A stretch of DNA of 64,000 bases from Neogale vison. Taxonomy: Eukaryota; Chordata; Mammalia; Carnivora; Mustelidae. The notes under the pieces are model-generated. The model was given only the letters and a program-made list of their open reading frames with translations. It was not told the origin of the DNA and did not search any database. Positions within the stretch are counted from its first letter, which is position 1; each line of letters starts with the position of its first letter. The position numbers were made by a program, and so were the translations under genes. This document shows positions 35,876 through 47,028 of the stretch, piece by piece. The stretch covers positions 88,357,001 to 88,421,000 of the forward strand of contig NC_058103.1 of assembly GCF_020171115.1 (NCBI RefSeq), written 5' to 3'.

Positions 35876-38800
35876 ATGACACAAGATTGGGCACACTACA
35901 TCAAAATAATTAAGATTTTTTTGATTCTATCATCTGAAACCACTAAAACACATAGAATTCCAATTAAGTAAGAATGACCGTGTAGACAGTTTTATTTGAA
36001 GCCAAGTCTCAGATTTTAAAACTGATTCCAGTCCGGTTTTGCTTCTTCCCCTGGGGGCTTATTCTGTTGACTTCTAGGCAGTTTTACAAGGCTCCTTCCT
36101 ACCAGCTGAAGGAAGATGGTTTAATCAACCTGCCAGCCACCTCCACTAGCAGTAAGAACAGAAACAGAACACTAAGTCAAAGCCAAGAGCTTCTATTACC
36201 TTTTTCTAAATTTAAAATGAAACCAGATGAGACAAAAGATAAACATCTACCAGTCAAATTCCAAATACCAGCACAGGCTCACTTTAGAATATATTTGTAT
36301 CATATAGAAATTATCTGGTAAACTGAGCAGTATAAAAGAAAGTCTGCATCAAGGCTCCCATCTGGTATACGGAAACCAACTGATAAGTGAAAAACCTCTA
36401 TCTAGTCACTAGCTTCTGTGGCACATTATCCACAAAATCAACTGGCATTATCGTTGGGGAGGAACATGTAGCTCAATGGTACTGACCCACATCTACGCCA
36501 TCCTGCTATATGACATCACTGGGACCTTGGTGAGAGTAGCCAAAGCTAATAAGAATAAAGAATAACATTTTACTATAACATAGAGAGGGGCTTCTTGAGC
36601 TCTGTCATTCAGTTAAAAACTAGTTCTCAGCTAGCTCCAAAATTAATTTTCAAAAAATAATTTTTATATCTTGTCCAGTATGAGCTAGATAATCATTTCT
36701 GTTTTCACTTCTTACTGTCTCAATAGATAAATTCTTCCTAGAGTTTTCTGCAAATATTAGTCATCATGTATTTCAGTTATGATGTCATTCAGTGAGGAAT
36801 CTTCACCAAATTACATCTTAGTACTAAAATAAAGAACATTTATTATAATATTGTGTTTAATTCAAAATTGTGCTTCTTAAAGTGCAGTACTTGATGGTGT
36901 CATTGGTTATATTCAAAGTCACCAAAAAAACAATATACAAGATTATCAATTTTACTTAAATATTTGAAGGAAAAATATATGTGTGTCTGAAAATAATTAA
37001 AAATATATACTGTGGTATAGAAGCAAAATGTCTATAACTGTCAAGGCAAAGATGAAGACCTCAAAGATATTTATGATGGGCTATTTTAATGCTGTGTACC
37101 AGATCACCCCAGGGTACATGTCTCCTCTTGCCTAAGGTGGGGAGGTAGGGAGATAAGGAGATGGAGGAGAGCATGTTTCCTCTCTTGTGCTACGTAGAGT
37201 ACTTTAGTAGAGATGGATGAGAAATACTAACAACATCTTTAAGAGTAAGAATACTTTAGAGGAAGGAAAATGGTGGCCTTATGAAAGCCCTGCAGTGATA
37301 TTTCCAAAGAGTGCTCCACTCACCATCAGTCACACAGAAATAATTTGAAGCAATACAGAAATAAACACTTCATATTTCAGTGTGTTTGAGTGTTTTTTCT
37401 CTATTTTTGAATGGCAGGTTATGCACATATTGCTAATTTTCTTAAATTTTTTAAACTGTTTTGAGCAGGAGAAATGAGTTGAACTAAAAAAAAAAAAAGA
37501 TTAAACAGTGTGTGATAACAGATACAGTAAAATCATGAAGGTGGTAAGTGAATGACTGAACTTACACAACCTAAATCAATCTCTACCCTTAAAATATTTC
37601 TCTTAAGCAATGTTGTACATAAAAGCACTAAGAAATGTCTAATTTGACCAGGCCCATGACCCATCTATTAGATTTTAAAATGGCCCCAAAGAATGTGTAT
37701 TTTATCATAAAATTGTGGAGTACATACTGCATACTACAGACAGCCTTACTTAAAGTAGTACAGGTCCATCGAGAAGACATACTCATCCTAACCCACTGCA
37801 GGGCAAGGTCACCATTGTCACGATGGACACAGCTAAAAAGTTCAGAGACCAGATGGAACAACAAACAAATTTGCTGAACTTGGGTCAGAGAAGGCTTTAT
37901 AGGTGAGGTGATATTTGAGTTGAAGCCTAAAGATGACTAGAAATTTACAAAGAGCTTTGCCTGGGAGACACATGTTGGCCCTTCATATAAAAACCATGAC
38001 AGAAGTTAATGGAGAAAACTTAAATACATTTAAATTTTTTTAAAGTTCCTGATTCTAGTTCCATTACAGATTAGTTTGTCTGTTTATTTTTCCCCAGTCC
38101 AAACCATGGTAATTTCTGTCCTTGTCAAGGAAGAAGTTTAGGAGAGCTGGCAGTCTTCTTTCTCATGCTGTGTTTTCCCCCTTAATTAGTCAGCTGACAT
38201 CCTGAATAAAGACCTGAACTTGCATATCTACAGTCAATCCATAAATGTCCCCCTCTCTCTAATACTAAAATAAAGGGTTGGGCCAGGTGTTCTCTACCCG
38301 CCCCCAAACATCATCATCACCTTTAATAGATGTGTCCTGTTAATTTCCTTCTTTCTTCTACTTTAAACCAGCCTTGATGCTTTCATAAAATAGAAAATTA
38401 GCACGTAATGTGCCAATACTATAGAAATATGTAGAAGTAAGCCTCCATAGAGTTTATCATTTGTTGATCAAGACAAGAATGTAAATAACTGAAGAATACA
38501 AGGCAGAAAGAAAAAGTCCTAAATAAGAGAGCTACAGGCATGTGGACAAAATAAACCGTTAACAAACAGACATCAAAATGTTAAGGAAGAGAGGAGGCAA
38601 ACCGTTGAAGCTAAGAGAACTGTCCCATGGACTGAATCTTCTAGAGATGGCTCTAGCATCAGCAGGGTTCCAAATGCTGACATGGTCAGAGCAACAAATA
38701 CTACTCATAGAATACTAGTTATCAGTTAAGTTGATATCTTTTACTATTGTGTGACAGGGACATATTCATCAAAGCACATCTGACCAGCACTTCAGAGGTC

Positions 38801-39639
38801 TGGAGGTCCTCTCAGTAGCTCTTCAAATAAGCACATTGGCAAGAAGCTCTAGAGGAGAGACTACAAGACCTTGCCATGGTGGGAAGGTTCTCCTTTAGGC
38901 ATGATTTGTGGTAACTCCTCTGCCCCCACCAAAGAACATCCAGAACGTGCATTCTTGTTTTCACTAAGGATCTGTTGAGTACCAAAAAAGGTTAAGAGAC
39001 TGAAGATTCCTTAATGACCTCATCCTCAACAACAACTATGGATAGAATGAGTTTTGTTTCCAAGGACCCTTGGAAGTTTTCCTTGGACGAACCAGAAGAG
39101 TTGAAGAGATCAAATGAGTTCAAACCCTACCCTCATCACTTTTGGGAAGCTCAAACTGCCTCCCTCTTTCCCAAATATATTTTTTTTAATTGAAGATCCA
39201 GAACCTAGCATTTCATATATCCACATTCCTTTCATTCTGAATACCAAAAATGGCTACCCTGAAGACATGTTAACAATGGGACATCTGAAAACTGAGCTTA
39301 TCTACATTAGAATTCTCCCAAGATAGACCTCCTTTCCAAGAATGATCCTCAAGGAAATTCCAAATAAGAGGGCATATATATCTTACTTACTGACCTGGTA
39401 CCACATGCTATCTGCCACTGACTCAAACTCAGTGCCAAGTGGCTCATAAATTGAAAACTCACAGGGTGTTCCAGACATCTTCGTTCTCTGTGTATAAAAG
39501 GTGGCGGAGAACATTCTAAATTGGCAGCCCTTATGTCCACTCACAATCCCACCTTCTGTAACCATAACACAGTGAATATCTCTGCAAAACTGTGAGCTAG
39601 AAATACCTCTTGGGATAGCCACCTGTGTCTGCCTACTGT
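35056..39639. other. Long repeat-poor unassigned stretch
   Basis: About 4.6 kb with no young repeat apart from the (AC)n run at 35840-35874. An 84-codon frame at 36067-36321 has no recognised domain. The segment 37885-37990 resembles an ancient repeat that I cannot name. No splice-flanked open exon stood out. Confidence 0.4.
35840..35874. repeat. (AC)n microsatellite
   Basis: An uninterrupted run of about 17 AC units, the longest pure dinucleotide array in the window. Confidence 0.97.
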
Positions 39640-39745
39640 CTTGCTCACTAGATTGACAACTCTTTATCATCCTTAGCTTCTACACCCAGAACCAGCATAG
39701 TGCCTGACACATAGTAGGGGCTCAAGAAATATAAGGACTAAAGAA
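39640..39745 (+). repeat. L2 LINE 3' end
   Basis: CACCCAGAACCAGCATAGTG, then CCTGACACATAGTAGGGGCT and CAAGAAATATAAGGA fit the L2 terminal segment. Confidence 0.6.
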
Positions 39746-40199
39746 TGATTCAGTTCTAATTCCTTTATTTGCTATAATCCCCAAAATTCAGTTCCGTTCA
39801 ACCCATTTTTTAATATGTAAAAGTTAACCTAAATTTATTTAGTCCAGATCAAACCAGGGATTGGACAAATTTGAAGATGGTGCCAAGTCATATGCAATAA
39901 CAAAAGTATAGGCAGAAGCCACTGAAAGGATTAGAGTTTTTAGAGTTTGTTGCTATAGTATTGTATGATCATCTAATATAATCTGTTGCCCAATACCACT
40001 TGTGTATATAGAAGATTTAGTTGACATTCATAATAAGAATTCTTTTGAGAACCTAAAATAGCTTGGTATTAGAATCAACTTGATTTCTCTGGCTTAATAT
40101 GGCCCTTGACAATGTCCTTTTGTATCCTTTCCAAAGACTATGTATTATACCTGGGAACTGTGTGTCCAAAGTAAGAGAATAAAAGATGGTTCTGTTAAG

Positions 40200-40427
40200 A
40201 AGGGAGTTGGGGTAAATTGGAAGGCGAGGTGAGTCATGAGAGACTATGGACTCTGAAAAACAATCTGAGGGGTTTGAAGTGGCGGGGGTTGGGAGTTTGG
40301 GGTACCAGGTGGTGGGTATTATAGAGGGCACGGATTGCATGGAGCACTGAGTGTGGTGAAAAAATAATGCATACTGTTTTTCTGAAAATAAATAAATCAA
40401 TTTAATAAAAAAATAAATAAAAATAAA
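40200..40427 (+). mobile_element. Group B L1, short 3' fragment
   Basis: Only group B 3' UTR: GGGGTAAATTGGAAGGCGAG, CATGAGAGACTATGGACTCT, CTGAGGGGTTTGAAGTGGCG, TGGTGGGTATTATAGAGGGC, then AAATAAATAAAT-type tail. The flanks TCTGTTAAGA (40191-40200) and ACTGTTAGAA (about 40428-40437) may be a decayed TSD. Confidence 0.9.
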
Positions 40428-40827
40428 CTGTTAGAACAATTTAAAAAAAAGGAGGATCACAGGGTTAAGATCTCAGTAATGGAAACATTGCTAATAATGA
40501 TCGTGCTTATAGGGAGATGTAGTAAAATGAAAGAAATAACCAACCCACAAAAACCATAATGCCAGAATATTGGAAGGTCAACATTTTTGCTGAAATCCCT
40601 GAGAAAAAATGGCAATGGATAGACCAGAGGGGAGGACTGAATCACAGGGTAAGATACTAAGATATTAAATCCTAAAGTGGAAAAATTACTAAAACCTTGT
40701 GGTGTAACAAAAGTCTAAGAGCAATAATGGAGATTATTATAATGTTTTATTGACATAAAATATTACAATACTGCATCACATTTCTTGCATAGAAAATTCC
40801 CTAAAAATAGGAGTAAGAATGGAAAAA

Positions 40828-40925
40828 GAAGTAACATTTATTACATGCCTACTATGTGTCAAGCCCTGGACCAGTAATTTTTACCATTATTATTTCATTT
40901 AGGTTATCATTGAGTTGGCATGATT
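40828..40925 (-). repeat. MIR SINE relic (half)
   Basis: TTACATGCCTACTATGTGTC, AAGCCCTGGACCAGTAATTT, TATTTCATTTAGGTTATCAT fit the left half of a reverse MIR. Confidence 0.6.
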
Positions 40926-41094
40926 TGTGCTTGATCTTTAAAAGTGAATAGGGATTCTTCTAGTGTGGTGTTTTTAGTATAATTTCTTCCTGTAGCAATT
41001 TAATATAATTATTCCTCTCTGAAAATAAGTGAGGAAATGTGCTAAAAAAAAAATACTATGTGCAATACTAGCACCTCTCAGACAACTGTTCTAT

Positions 41095-41260
41095 TCCTGA
41101 CACTGGCCTCTATGTTTAACCTACATTTATTCTCATATCCTCTCAGCAGCCTTTTAAGGTAAGTGCAACTGTTTCCACCTTATAGACCGTGGAACAGAGA
41201 GTCAGAGTTGAAGAAACTTGCCAAAAGTCACATAATTCATTAACACATAAGGAATTCAAA
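41095..41260 (-). repeat. MIR SINE relic
   Basis: TTTATTCTCATATCCTCTCA, GTTTCCACCTTATAGACCGT, AGAAACTTGCCAAAAGTCAC and ATAATTCATTAACACATAAG fit the reverse-MIR order. Confidence 0.6.
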
Positions 41261-41880
41261 TGGTTCTGTTTGATCCTTACCTATCTTTTTGAAGGACATC
41301 ACACTACCTTTCAGCTGGAGAGAAAAATGATCACGGTGCCGTTTACAGCTGTAATGAGCAGGTAGAAATAACCTTCAAAGGGAAAACTTGAAAGTGTTAA
41401 TTCCTCTTTAACAGTGGAACAGGAGTAGCATTAGTAGTAGGAGAAGGGTAGGGTCTAAGATGACTTGGCAATCTTATTTCAAGATCAGAAAAGAAGGGCC
41501 AAGGATGAGAGAGGTATTCTGAAGGTTTCTATTTGTAATGGATGAAGAAAGAAGGCTTATTTCTCATACGACTTACTCCATCCTATCTACACTTCTAGAA
41601 TACCTCTGAACATAGAGCTGTTTGCTCTGGGCCTTCCACCTATGTGTGATTCTAACAGGAGATCAGTCCATTGGCAACACACATAATTCATAGTCACCTC
41701 TGCCAAAAAGACACACACAGTGCATTTCAAGATTCACTACATTTATTTTATTTCAAGATTAACTATAGGCTTCTCCCAGAGACTGTACCAGGAAAACAGC
41801 TTGTTTCTGGGCCTGGTGTGGCCAATTTTCCTCGGTTAGCTGTTTTCAGGACCAGATACACATGAGAATGACGTGAAGGA
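41261..41880. other. Unassigned sequence
   Basis: Nothing recognised up to the first SINE of the 41.9-43.5 kb cluster. Confidence 0.45.
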
Positions 41881-42068
41881 TTTTTTTTTTAAGATTTTAT
41901 TTAAGTATTTGACAGAGAGAGAGAGAGAGAGAGAGATCACAACTAAGCAGAGAGGCAGGCAGAGCGAGAGGGGGAAGCAGGCTCCCTGCTGAGCAGAGAG
42001 CCCAATGCGGGTCTCGATCCCAGGACCCTGAGATCAGAGGCTTAGCCCACTGAGCCACCCAGGCACCC
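41881..42068 (-). mobile_element. Can-SINE
   Basis: T-run, AAGATTTTATTTAAGTATTT, a (GA)n stretch, CCCAATGCGGGTCTCGATCC and head complement GAGCCACCCAGGCACCC. About 15-20 bases of the usual CATGACCTGAGC...AAGGC segment are missing before AGAGGCTTAGCCC. TSD AGGATTTTTTTTT at the left from 41878 and at the right from 42069. Confidence 0.93.
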
Positions 42069-42082
42069 AGGATTTTTTTTTT

Positions 42083-42837
42083 TTTAATATCAATTCCCTT
42101 CGCCCTATTCTGAGATATTCTGATTCCATTGGTCTGAGCACTTTTTAATTCTCCCCAGGTTATTTTCATGTGCAGCCAGGATTGAGAATCGCTGGCTTCT
42201 GACCATGGCCTCACCTTTGCCATAGACACACATGCTCCTACTCTCTACTATCCCAAGCTGCAGGAAAATGCTAGGAAATAATGAAGGGCCAATTACCCCT
42301 CTCCTTGAATATTCCTCTTTTCTCCTCTTTGACTTAACACATCTCTGACTTTTGCTTAAACATGTCACTCAAAACCACACTCAAAAATTATTACAGACAA
42401 GTAGCTGAGAGACGAGAAATACCTTGTTTACCTGCCTCTTCATATGTCCCCACTGTTGCCTATTTTTATACTACTTTTGGATAGCTAAAAGGAAGATTAA
42501 ACTTCCAAGAATCTTTGAAGAAAATATTCACATAGTTTGGAAACATGTTTGATGGCTCCACGGACTTCATTTCCTGGAGTAGTAATATTGTAGTTCCGAG
42601 CTTCCATCTTGGAAAGAATATGCAGTAAACAAGCCTAGACAGCCCCATCTCACAGGAGGGATACTGTGTCACCATGCCAGGCTACTAGGCATATCCAAAA
42701 ATGGAGAAAGAAAGTCTATGAGTATTACAGTCAAGTCATCCCCTTTTCTTTACATGCTGTATGACACTACTAGCTGAGGACCTACAGACTTTCTATGAGC
42801 CAGAGCCACCAAGTACAGAAAATTTGCGATGTAGGTG
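42083..42837. other. Unassigned sequence
   Basis: Nothing recognised. Minus-strand frames of 69-110 codons overlap the neighbouring SINE or show no domain. Confidence 0.4.
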
Positions 42838-42851
42838 GAAATTCCATCTTT

Positions 42852-43052
42852 ATTTTTTTTAATTTTTTTAAAGGATTTTATTTATTTGACAGAGAGAGAT
42901 CACAAGTAGGCAGAAAGGCAGGCAGAGAGAGAGAGGGAAGCAGCCTCCCTGCTGAGCAGAGAGCCCAATGTGGGGCTCTATCCCAGGACCCTGGGATCAT
43001 GACCTGAGCTGAAGGCAGAGGCTCAACCCACTGAGCCACCCAGGCACCACAG
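42852..43052 (-). mobile_element. Can-SINE
   Basis: T-rich tail, AAAGGATTTTATTTATTTGA, body complement GAGAGCCCAATGTGGGGCTC, head complement GAGCCACCCAGGCACCAC. Flanks AATTCCATCTTT (left) and ATTCCATTTTT (right) suggest an imperfect TSD. First of three SINEs lined up in the same orientation. Confidence 0.93.
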
Positions 43053-43147
43053 ATATTCCATTTTTAAACACGAGAAGACACATGATAGCTTATGATAAAA
43101 CTCTAATTGATAAAATGGGGAGGAAATGGTTACAGATGCACTTTTTT

Positions 43148-43327
43148 TTAAAAGATTTTATTTATTTATTTGGCAGAGAGAGACACAGCAAGAGAGGGAA
43201 CACAAGGAGAGAGAGAAGCAGGATTCCCGCCAAGCAGCGAGCCTGATGTGAGGCTCAATCCCAGGACACTGGATCATGACCTGAGTCAAAGGCAGGCTCT
43301 TAACGACTGAGCCACCCAGGTGTCCCT
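43148..43327 (-). mobile_element. Can-SINE
   Basis: AAAGATTTTATTTATTTATT, GCCAAGCAGCGAGCCTGATG, head complement GAGCCACCCAGGTGTCCC. TSD not clear. Lies 95 bases from the SINE on its left and only about 10 bases from the one on its right. Confidence 0.92.
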
Positions 43328-43336
43328 CAAATACAC

Positions 43337-43537
43337 ATTTTTTTAAAGATTTTATTTATTTATTTGAGAGACAGTGAGAGAGAGAGAGCATGAGCAGGGG
43401 GCAAGGGTCAGAGGGTGAGGGAGAAGCAGACCCCTTTCTGAGCCAGAAGCCCAACATGGGGCTCAATCCCAGGGCCCCAGGATCATGCCCTGAGCCAAAG
43501 GCAAATGCTTAACCAACTAAGCTACTCAGGTGCCCCT
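43337..43537 (-). mobile_element. Can-SINE, diverged
   Basis: AAAGATTTTATTTATTTATT, CCCAACATGGGGCTCAATCC, head complement AAGCTACTCAGGTGCCCC. More substitutions than its neighbours. It ends a few bases before the twin-primed L1. Confidence 0.9.
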
Positions 43538-43553
43538 GTACAGACATATTTTT

Positions 43554-45077
43554 ATTTATTTATTTATTTTCAGAAAAACATTATTCATTATTTTTTCACC
43601 ACACCCAGTGCTCCATGCAAGCCGTGCCCTCTATAATACCCACCACCTGGTACCCCAACCTCCCACCCCCCGCCACTTCAAACCCCTCAGATTGTTTTTC
43701 AGAGTCCATAGTCTCTCATGGTTCACCTCCCCTTCCAATTTACCCAAATTCCCTTCTCCTCTCTAACGCCCTTGTCCTCCATGCTATTTGTTATGCTCCA
43801 CAAATAAGTGAAACCATATGATACTTGACTCTCTCTGCTTGACTTATTTCACTCAGCATAATCTCTTCCAGTCCCGTCCATGTTGCTACAAAAGTTGGGT
43901 ATTCGTCCTTTCTGATGGAGGCATAATACTCCATAGTGTATATGGACCACATCTTCCTTATCCATTCATCCGTTGAAGGGCATCTTGGTTCTTTCCATAG
44001 TTTGGCGACTGTGGCCATTGCTGCTATAAACATTGGGGTACAGATGGCCCTTCTTTTCACGACATCTGTATCTTTGGGGTAAATACCCAGAGAATCTATT
44101 CCATTTACTATAGCACCAAGAACCATAAGATACCTGGGAATAAACCTAACTAAAGAGGTAAAGGATCTGTACTTGAGGAACTACAGAACACTCATGAAAG
44201 AAATTGAAGAAGACACAAATAGATGGAAGACCATTCCATGCTCTTGGATTGGAAGAATAAACATTGTTTAAATCTCTATACTGCCTAGAGCAATCTATAC
44301 TTTTAATGCCATTCCGATCAAAATTCCACCGGCATTCTTCAAAGAGCTGGAGCAAATAATCCTAAAATTTGTATGGAATCAGAAGAGACCCCGAATCGCT
44401 AAGGAAATGTTGAAAAACAAAAATAAAGCTGGCGGCATCACCTTACCTGACTTCAAGCTTTATTACAAAGCTGTGATCACCAAGACAGCATGGTACTGGC
44501 ATAAAAACAGACACATAGACCAGTGGAACAGAGTAGAGAGCCCAGATATGGACCCTCAACTCTATGGTCAATTAATCTTTGACAAAACAGGAAAAAATAT
44601 ACAGTGGAAAAAAGACAGTCTCTTCAATAAATGGTGCTGGGAAAACTGGACAGCTATATGTAGAAGAATGAAACTCGACCATTCTCTTACGCCGTACACA
44701 AAGATAAACTCAAAATGGATAAAAGACCTCAACGTGAGACAGGAATCCATCAGAATCCTAGAGGAGAACATAGGCAGTCATCTCTTTGATATCAGCCACA
44801 GCAACTTCTTTCAAGATACGTCTCCAAAAGCAAAGGAAACAAAAGCGAAAATAAACTTCTGGGACTTCATCAAAATCAAAAGCTTCTGCACAGCAAAGGA
44901 AACAGTCAAAAAAACAAAGAGGCAACCCACGGAATGGGAGAAGATATTTGCAAATGACAGTACAGACAAAAGGTTGATATCCAGGATCTATAATGAACTC
45001 CTCAAACTCAACCCACACGAAACAGGCAAACACATCAAAAAATGGGCAGAAGATATGAACAGACACTTCTCCAATCA
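43554..45077 (-). mobile_element. Group B L1 with large 5' inversion (twin priming)
   Basis: The 3' end is at the left. Bases 43554-44091 read on the minus strand (tail, group B 3' UTR, ORF2 end back to LGIYPKDTD). Bases 44092-45077 read on the plus strand and are an upstream part of ORF2. TSD AGACATATTTTT at 43542-43553 and 45078-45089 encloses both parts, so they arrived as one insertion. About 300 bases of ORF2 between the breakpoints are missing, as is usual for twin-primed L1s. Confidence 0.93.
44092..45077 (+). pseudogene. L1 ORF2 inverted fragment
   Basis: Carries ORF2p sequence downstream of the reverse transcriptase core: KNKAGGITLPDFKLYYKA, TKTAWYWHKNRHIDQWNR, WIKDLNVRQESIRILEEN and HIKKWAEDMNRHFSNQ. 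The frame is open from 44407, but an upstream stop (near 44269) and both truncated ends make it non-functional. Codons after 45077 in the same frame are flanking DNA. Confidence 0.92.
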
Positions 45078-45090
45078 AGACATATTTTTT

Positions 45091-46369
45091 AACCTAGCAC
45101 TTTTTAAGCTTTCTTTCTCATTGAATCACTACAGTTGCCCAAATATCTCTGGTTCAAAGATGAAAGCTCTAAGGTTCAGAAGTTAACCTAGAGTTAATAG
45201 AGCACAATATATGGGAAATCCAGGTTCCATTCTGACAGCATTATCACCTATAAGTCGTATGATTTGAGGGAAGTTTTTTCCCCTGAATTTCTGTTTCCCC
45301 ATCCATAAAAAGTAAAGGTAATAAGAGCCCCTATGCAGTTGTGGTAAGAAATAAATACAAATATAAAAATAAGATAGCAATCACCAATCATTTAGTAAGC
45401 CCTGTCTATATGCTTGTGGTAGCTAAAATTTACTCAAGAAAACATAACAAGGGTCCCAGCTGAAATATGAACTCTGGTCTGTGAAATCCCGTTTCCTTTC
45501 TGCAGCACAAGAGATACAGACCAAGAGAATTCAAAGGGAAAGGGGGGTAGACCGAGAAACTCAGGGAAGACTCCAAAACTGAAGGGGTAAGAAGTTAGCT
45601 GGGTTTCCAAGAAAAAAACATAGACAAGCAAGAAGACTTGTATGCTCTCCCCCTCTAGGGTTGGGCTAATGCCAGAAAATACTGCTTAGTGGCATCCCAC
45701 ATTAGAAATCATATTTTAATTTCTCTTTGACACATGGCTACCAGCTTCAGCATGACATTAAGCAACTATGAGAAAGAGCAGAGAACAAAAATTAGGATGG
45801 CAAATTCCCAATCCCAATTCCAAATCCCTCTGCTAGATCTATTAACACACCAGACGTTTGTTCCCCAAGTTCCGGTCACTGTGAGCTAGGCCAAGGCAAA
45901 GGGCAAGGTGTGGCCACACTTCCCTCTGCGGGCAGACACAGAGAGAACAGAGTCCCCTGGAAACTCTTGACATCTATGAAGTCTTTGAGAGAAAGGGCAG
46001 GGCGCGTCTTGGAGTGTGCCGACAGCTACCTTCCAAGGTGCCTGAACCACTCCTCAGACTTAATGAACTCCACATGCTGCCATAGCTATTTATAGAATCA
46101 GCCCCATGTGTGTTTTGTTAAAGCCTCTAGATCATATTTTTTAGCTTTGCAAGTTTATTTCCTACAATTGGTCCATTAAATTTTGCCTCCCTTTCCTCCG
46201 CCACCACATTCTTGGAAATCCATGGTCAACTATACAAACAAATGTACGGGATTATCAAAATATTTTTAAGCCATGATTTGCCCTCTCTGTTTTTCTTGTG
46301 CTCCCAGAAGTGTGAATTTCTATAGCATCACTCTTCCTGGAAACTTCGATCTGACAGGGCAATCTGACA
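45091..46369. other. Unassigned sequence
   Basis: Nothing recognised between the twin-primed L1 and the HMGN1 pseudogene. Frames of about 60-65 codons look like chance. Confidence 0.45.
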
Positions 46370-46797
46370 GAAGGGTAATTCAGCCCAAAAGGCGGGGGAA
46401 GAAGAGTCTGAAGAGATCAGCGAGGTTGTCGCAGAGCCTGCCCCTGCTGAGTGGAAACTAATCACAGAAAAAGCCACAGGAAAGCAAGAAAAATCTCCAG
46501 GCAAAATCAAAATGCAAATAAAAGGGAGAACAGGCTGAAGTGTACTAATCAAGAAATGGAAGAACATTCACCTGCAGAAAAATGGAGAAACTGAAAATGA
46601 GGTCCAGGCTCTCCTGAAGCACCAGAGAAAGGAGCCAACTCCGAGTAATAGTGTAGACCATGTCTTATGAATGGCCTTTCTCTCCCCTTTTGTACAGTCC
46701 AGAGGAATATTTGTATCAACTATTTTCTAAATGCAAGTTTCTTAGTGGCTCTAGGAAGCCATTTTTTTTTAGGAGGGAATTCCGCCTCATCCCACTT
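46370..46797 (+). pseudogene. HMGN1P: HMGN1 processed pseudogene (5'-truncated)
   Basis: HMGN1 encodes a small nucleosome-binding chromatin protein. Here the nucleosome-binding motif survives as RSARLS (46414-46431). Relics of the later coding part follow (near GGAGAACAGGCTGAAGTG and CCTGCAGAAAAATGGAGAAA, with an extra A causing a frameshift), then 3' UTR sequence (ACCATGTCTTATGAATGG, CCAGAGGAATATTTGTATCA, CAACTATTTTCTAAATGCAA). There are no introns, the N-terminus is missing and stops interrupt the frame. A SINE inserted in the 3' UTR part. Identification is from memory of the HMGN1 mRNA; HMGN2-4 fit the 3' UTR less well. Confidence 0.72.
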
Positions 46798-46798
46798 A

Positions 46799-47001
46799 AA
46801 AAAAAAAAAAAAGAATTTGTTTATTTATTTGACAAAGAGAGAGAGAGACAGTGAGAGAAGGAACACAAGCAGGGGGAGTGGGAGAGGGAGAAACAGGCTT
46901 TCTGCAGAGCAGGGAGCCCGATGTGGGGCTTGATCCCAGGATCCTGGGACCATGACCCAAGCCGAAGGCAGACGCTTAACAACGGAGACACCCAGGCGTC
47001 C
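46799..47001 (-). mobile_element. Can-SINE inside the HMGN1 pseudogene 3' end
   Basis: The left end is an A-run rather than T-run (AAAAAAGAATTTGTTTATTT), followed by a normal reverse body (CCCGATGTGGGGCTTGATCC) and head complement (GAGACACCCAGGCGTCCC). An imperfect TSD, TCATCCCACTT and TCAACCCACTT, flanks it. Confidence 0.9.
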
Positions 47002-47028
47002 CTCAACCCACTTTTAAAACACATTTAG

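Noticed and set aside
36067..36321. 84-codon frame in repeat-poor DNA
   Set aside because: No recognised domain, no clear flanking splice signals and no upstream support; it could be chance.
42900..43530. Regularly spaced similar units resembling a tandem or CRISPR-like array
   Set aside because: They are three separate Can-SINE insertions with different sequences and tails; CRISPR arrays do not occur in this kind of genome.
44407..45186. 259-codon open frame, the longest in the window
   Set aside because: It is the inverted arm of a twin-primed L1 and encodes ORF2p fragments; the last codons are flanking DNA.
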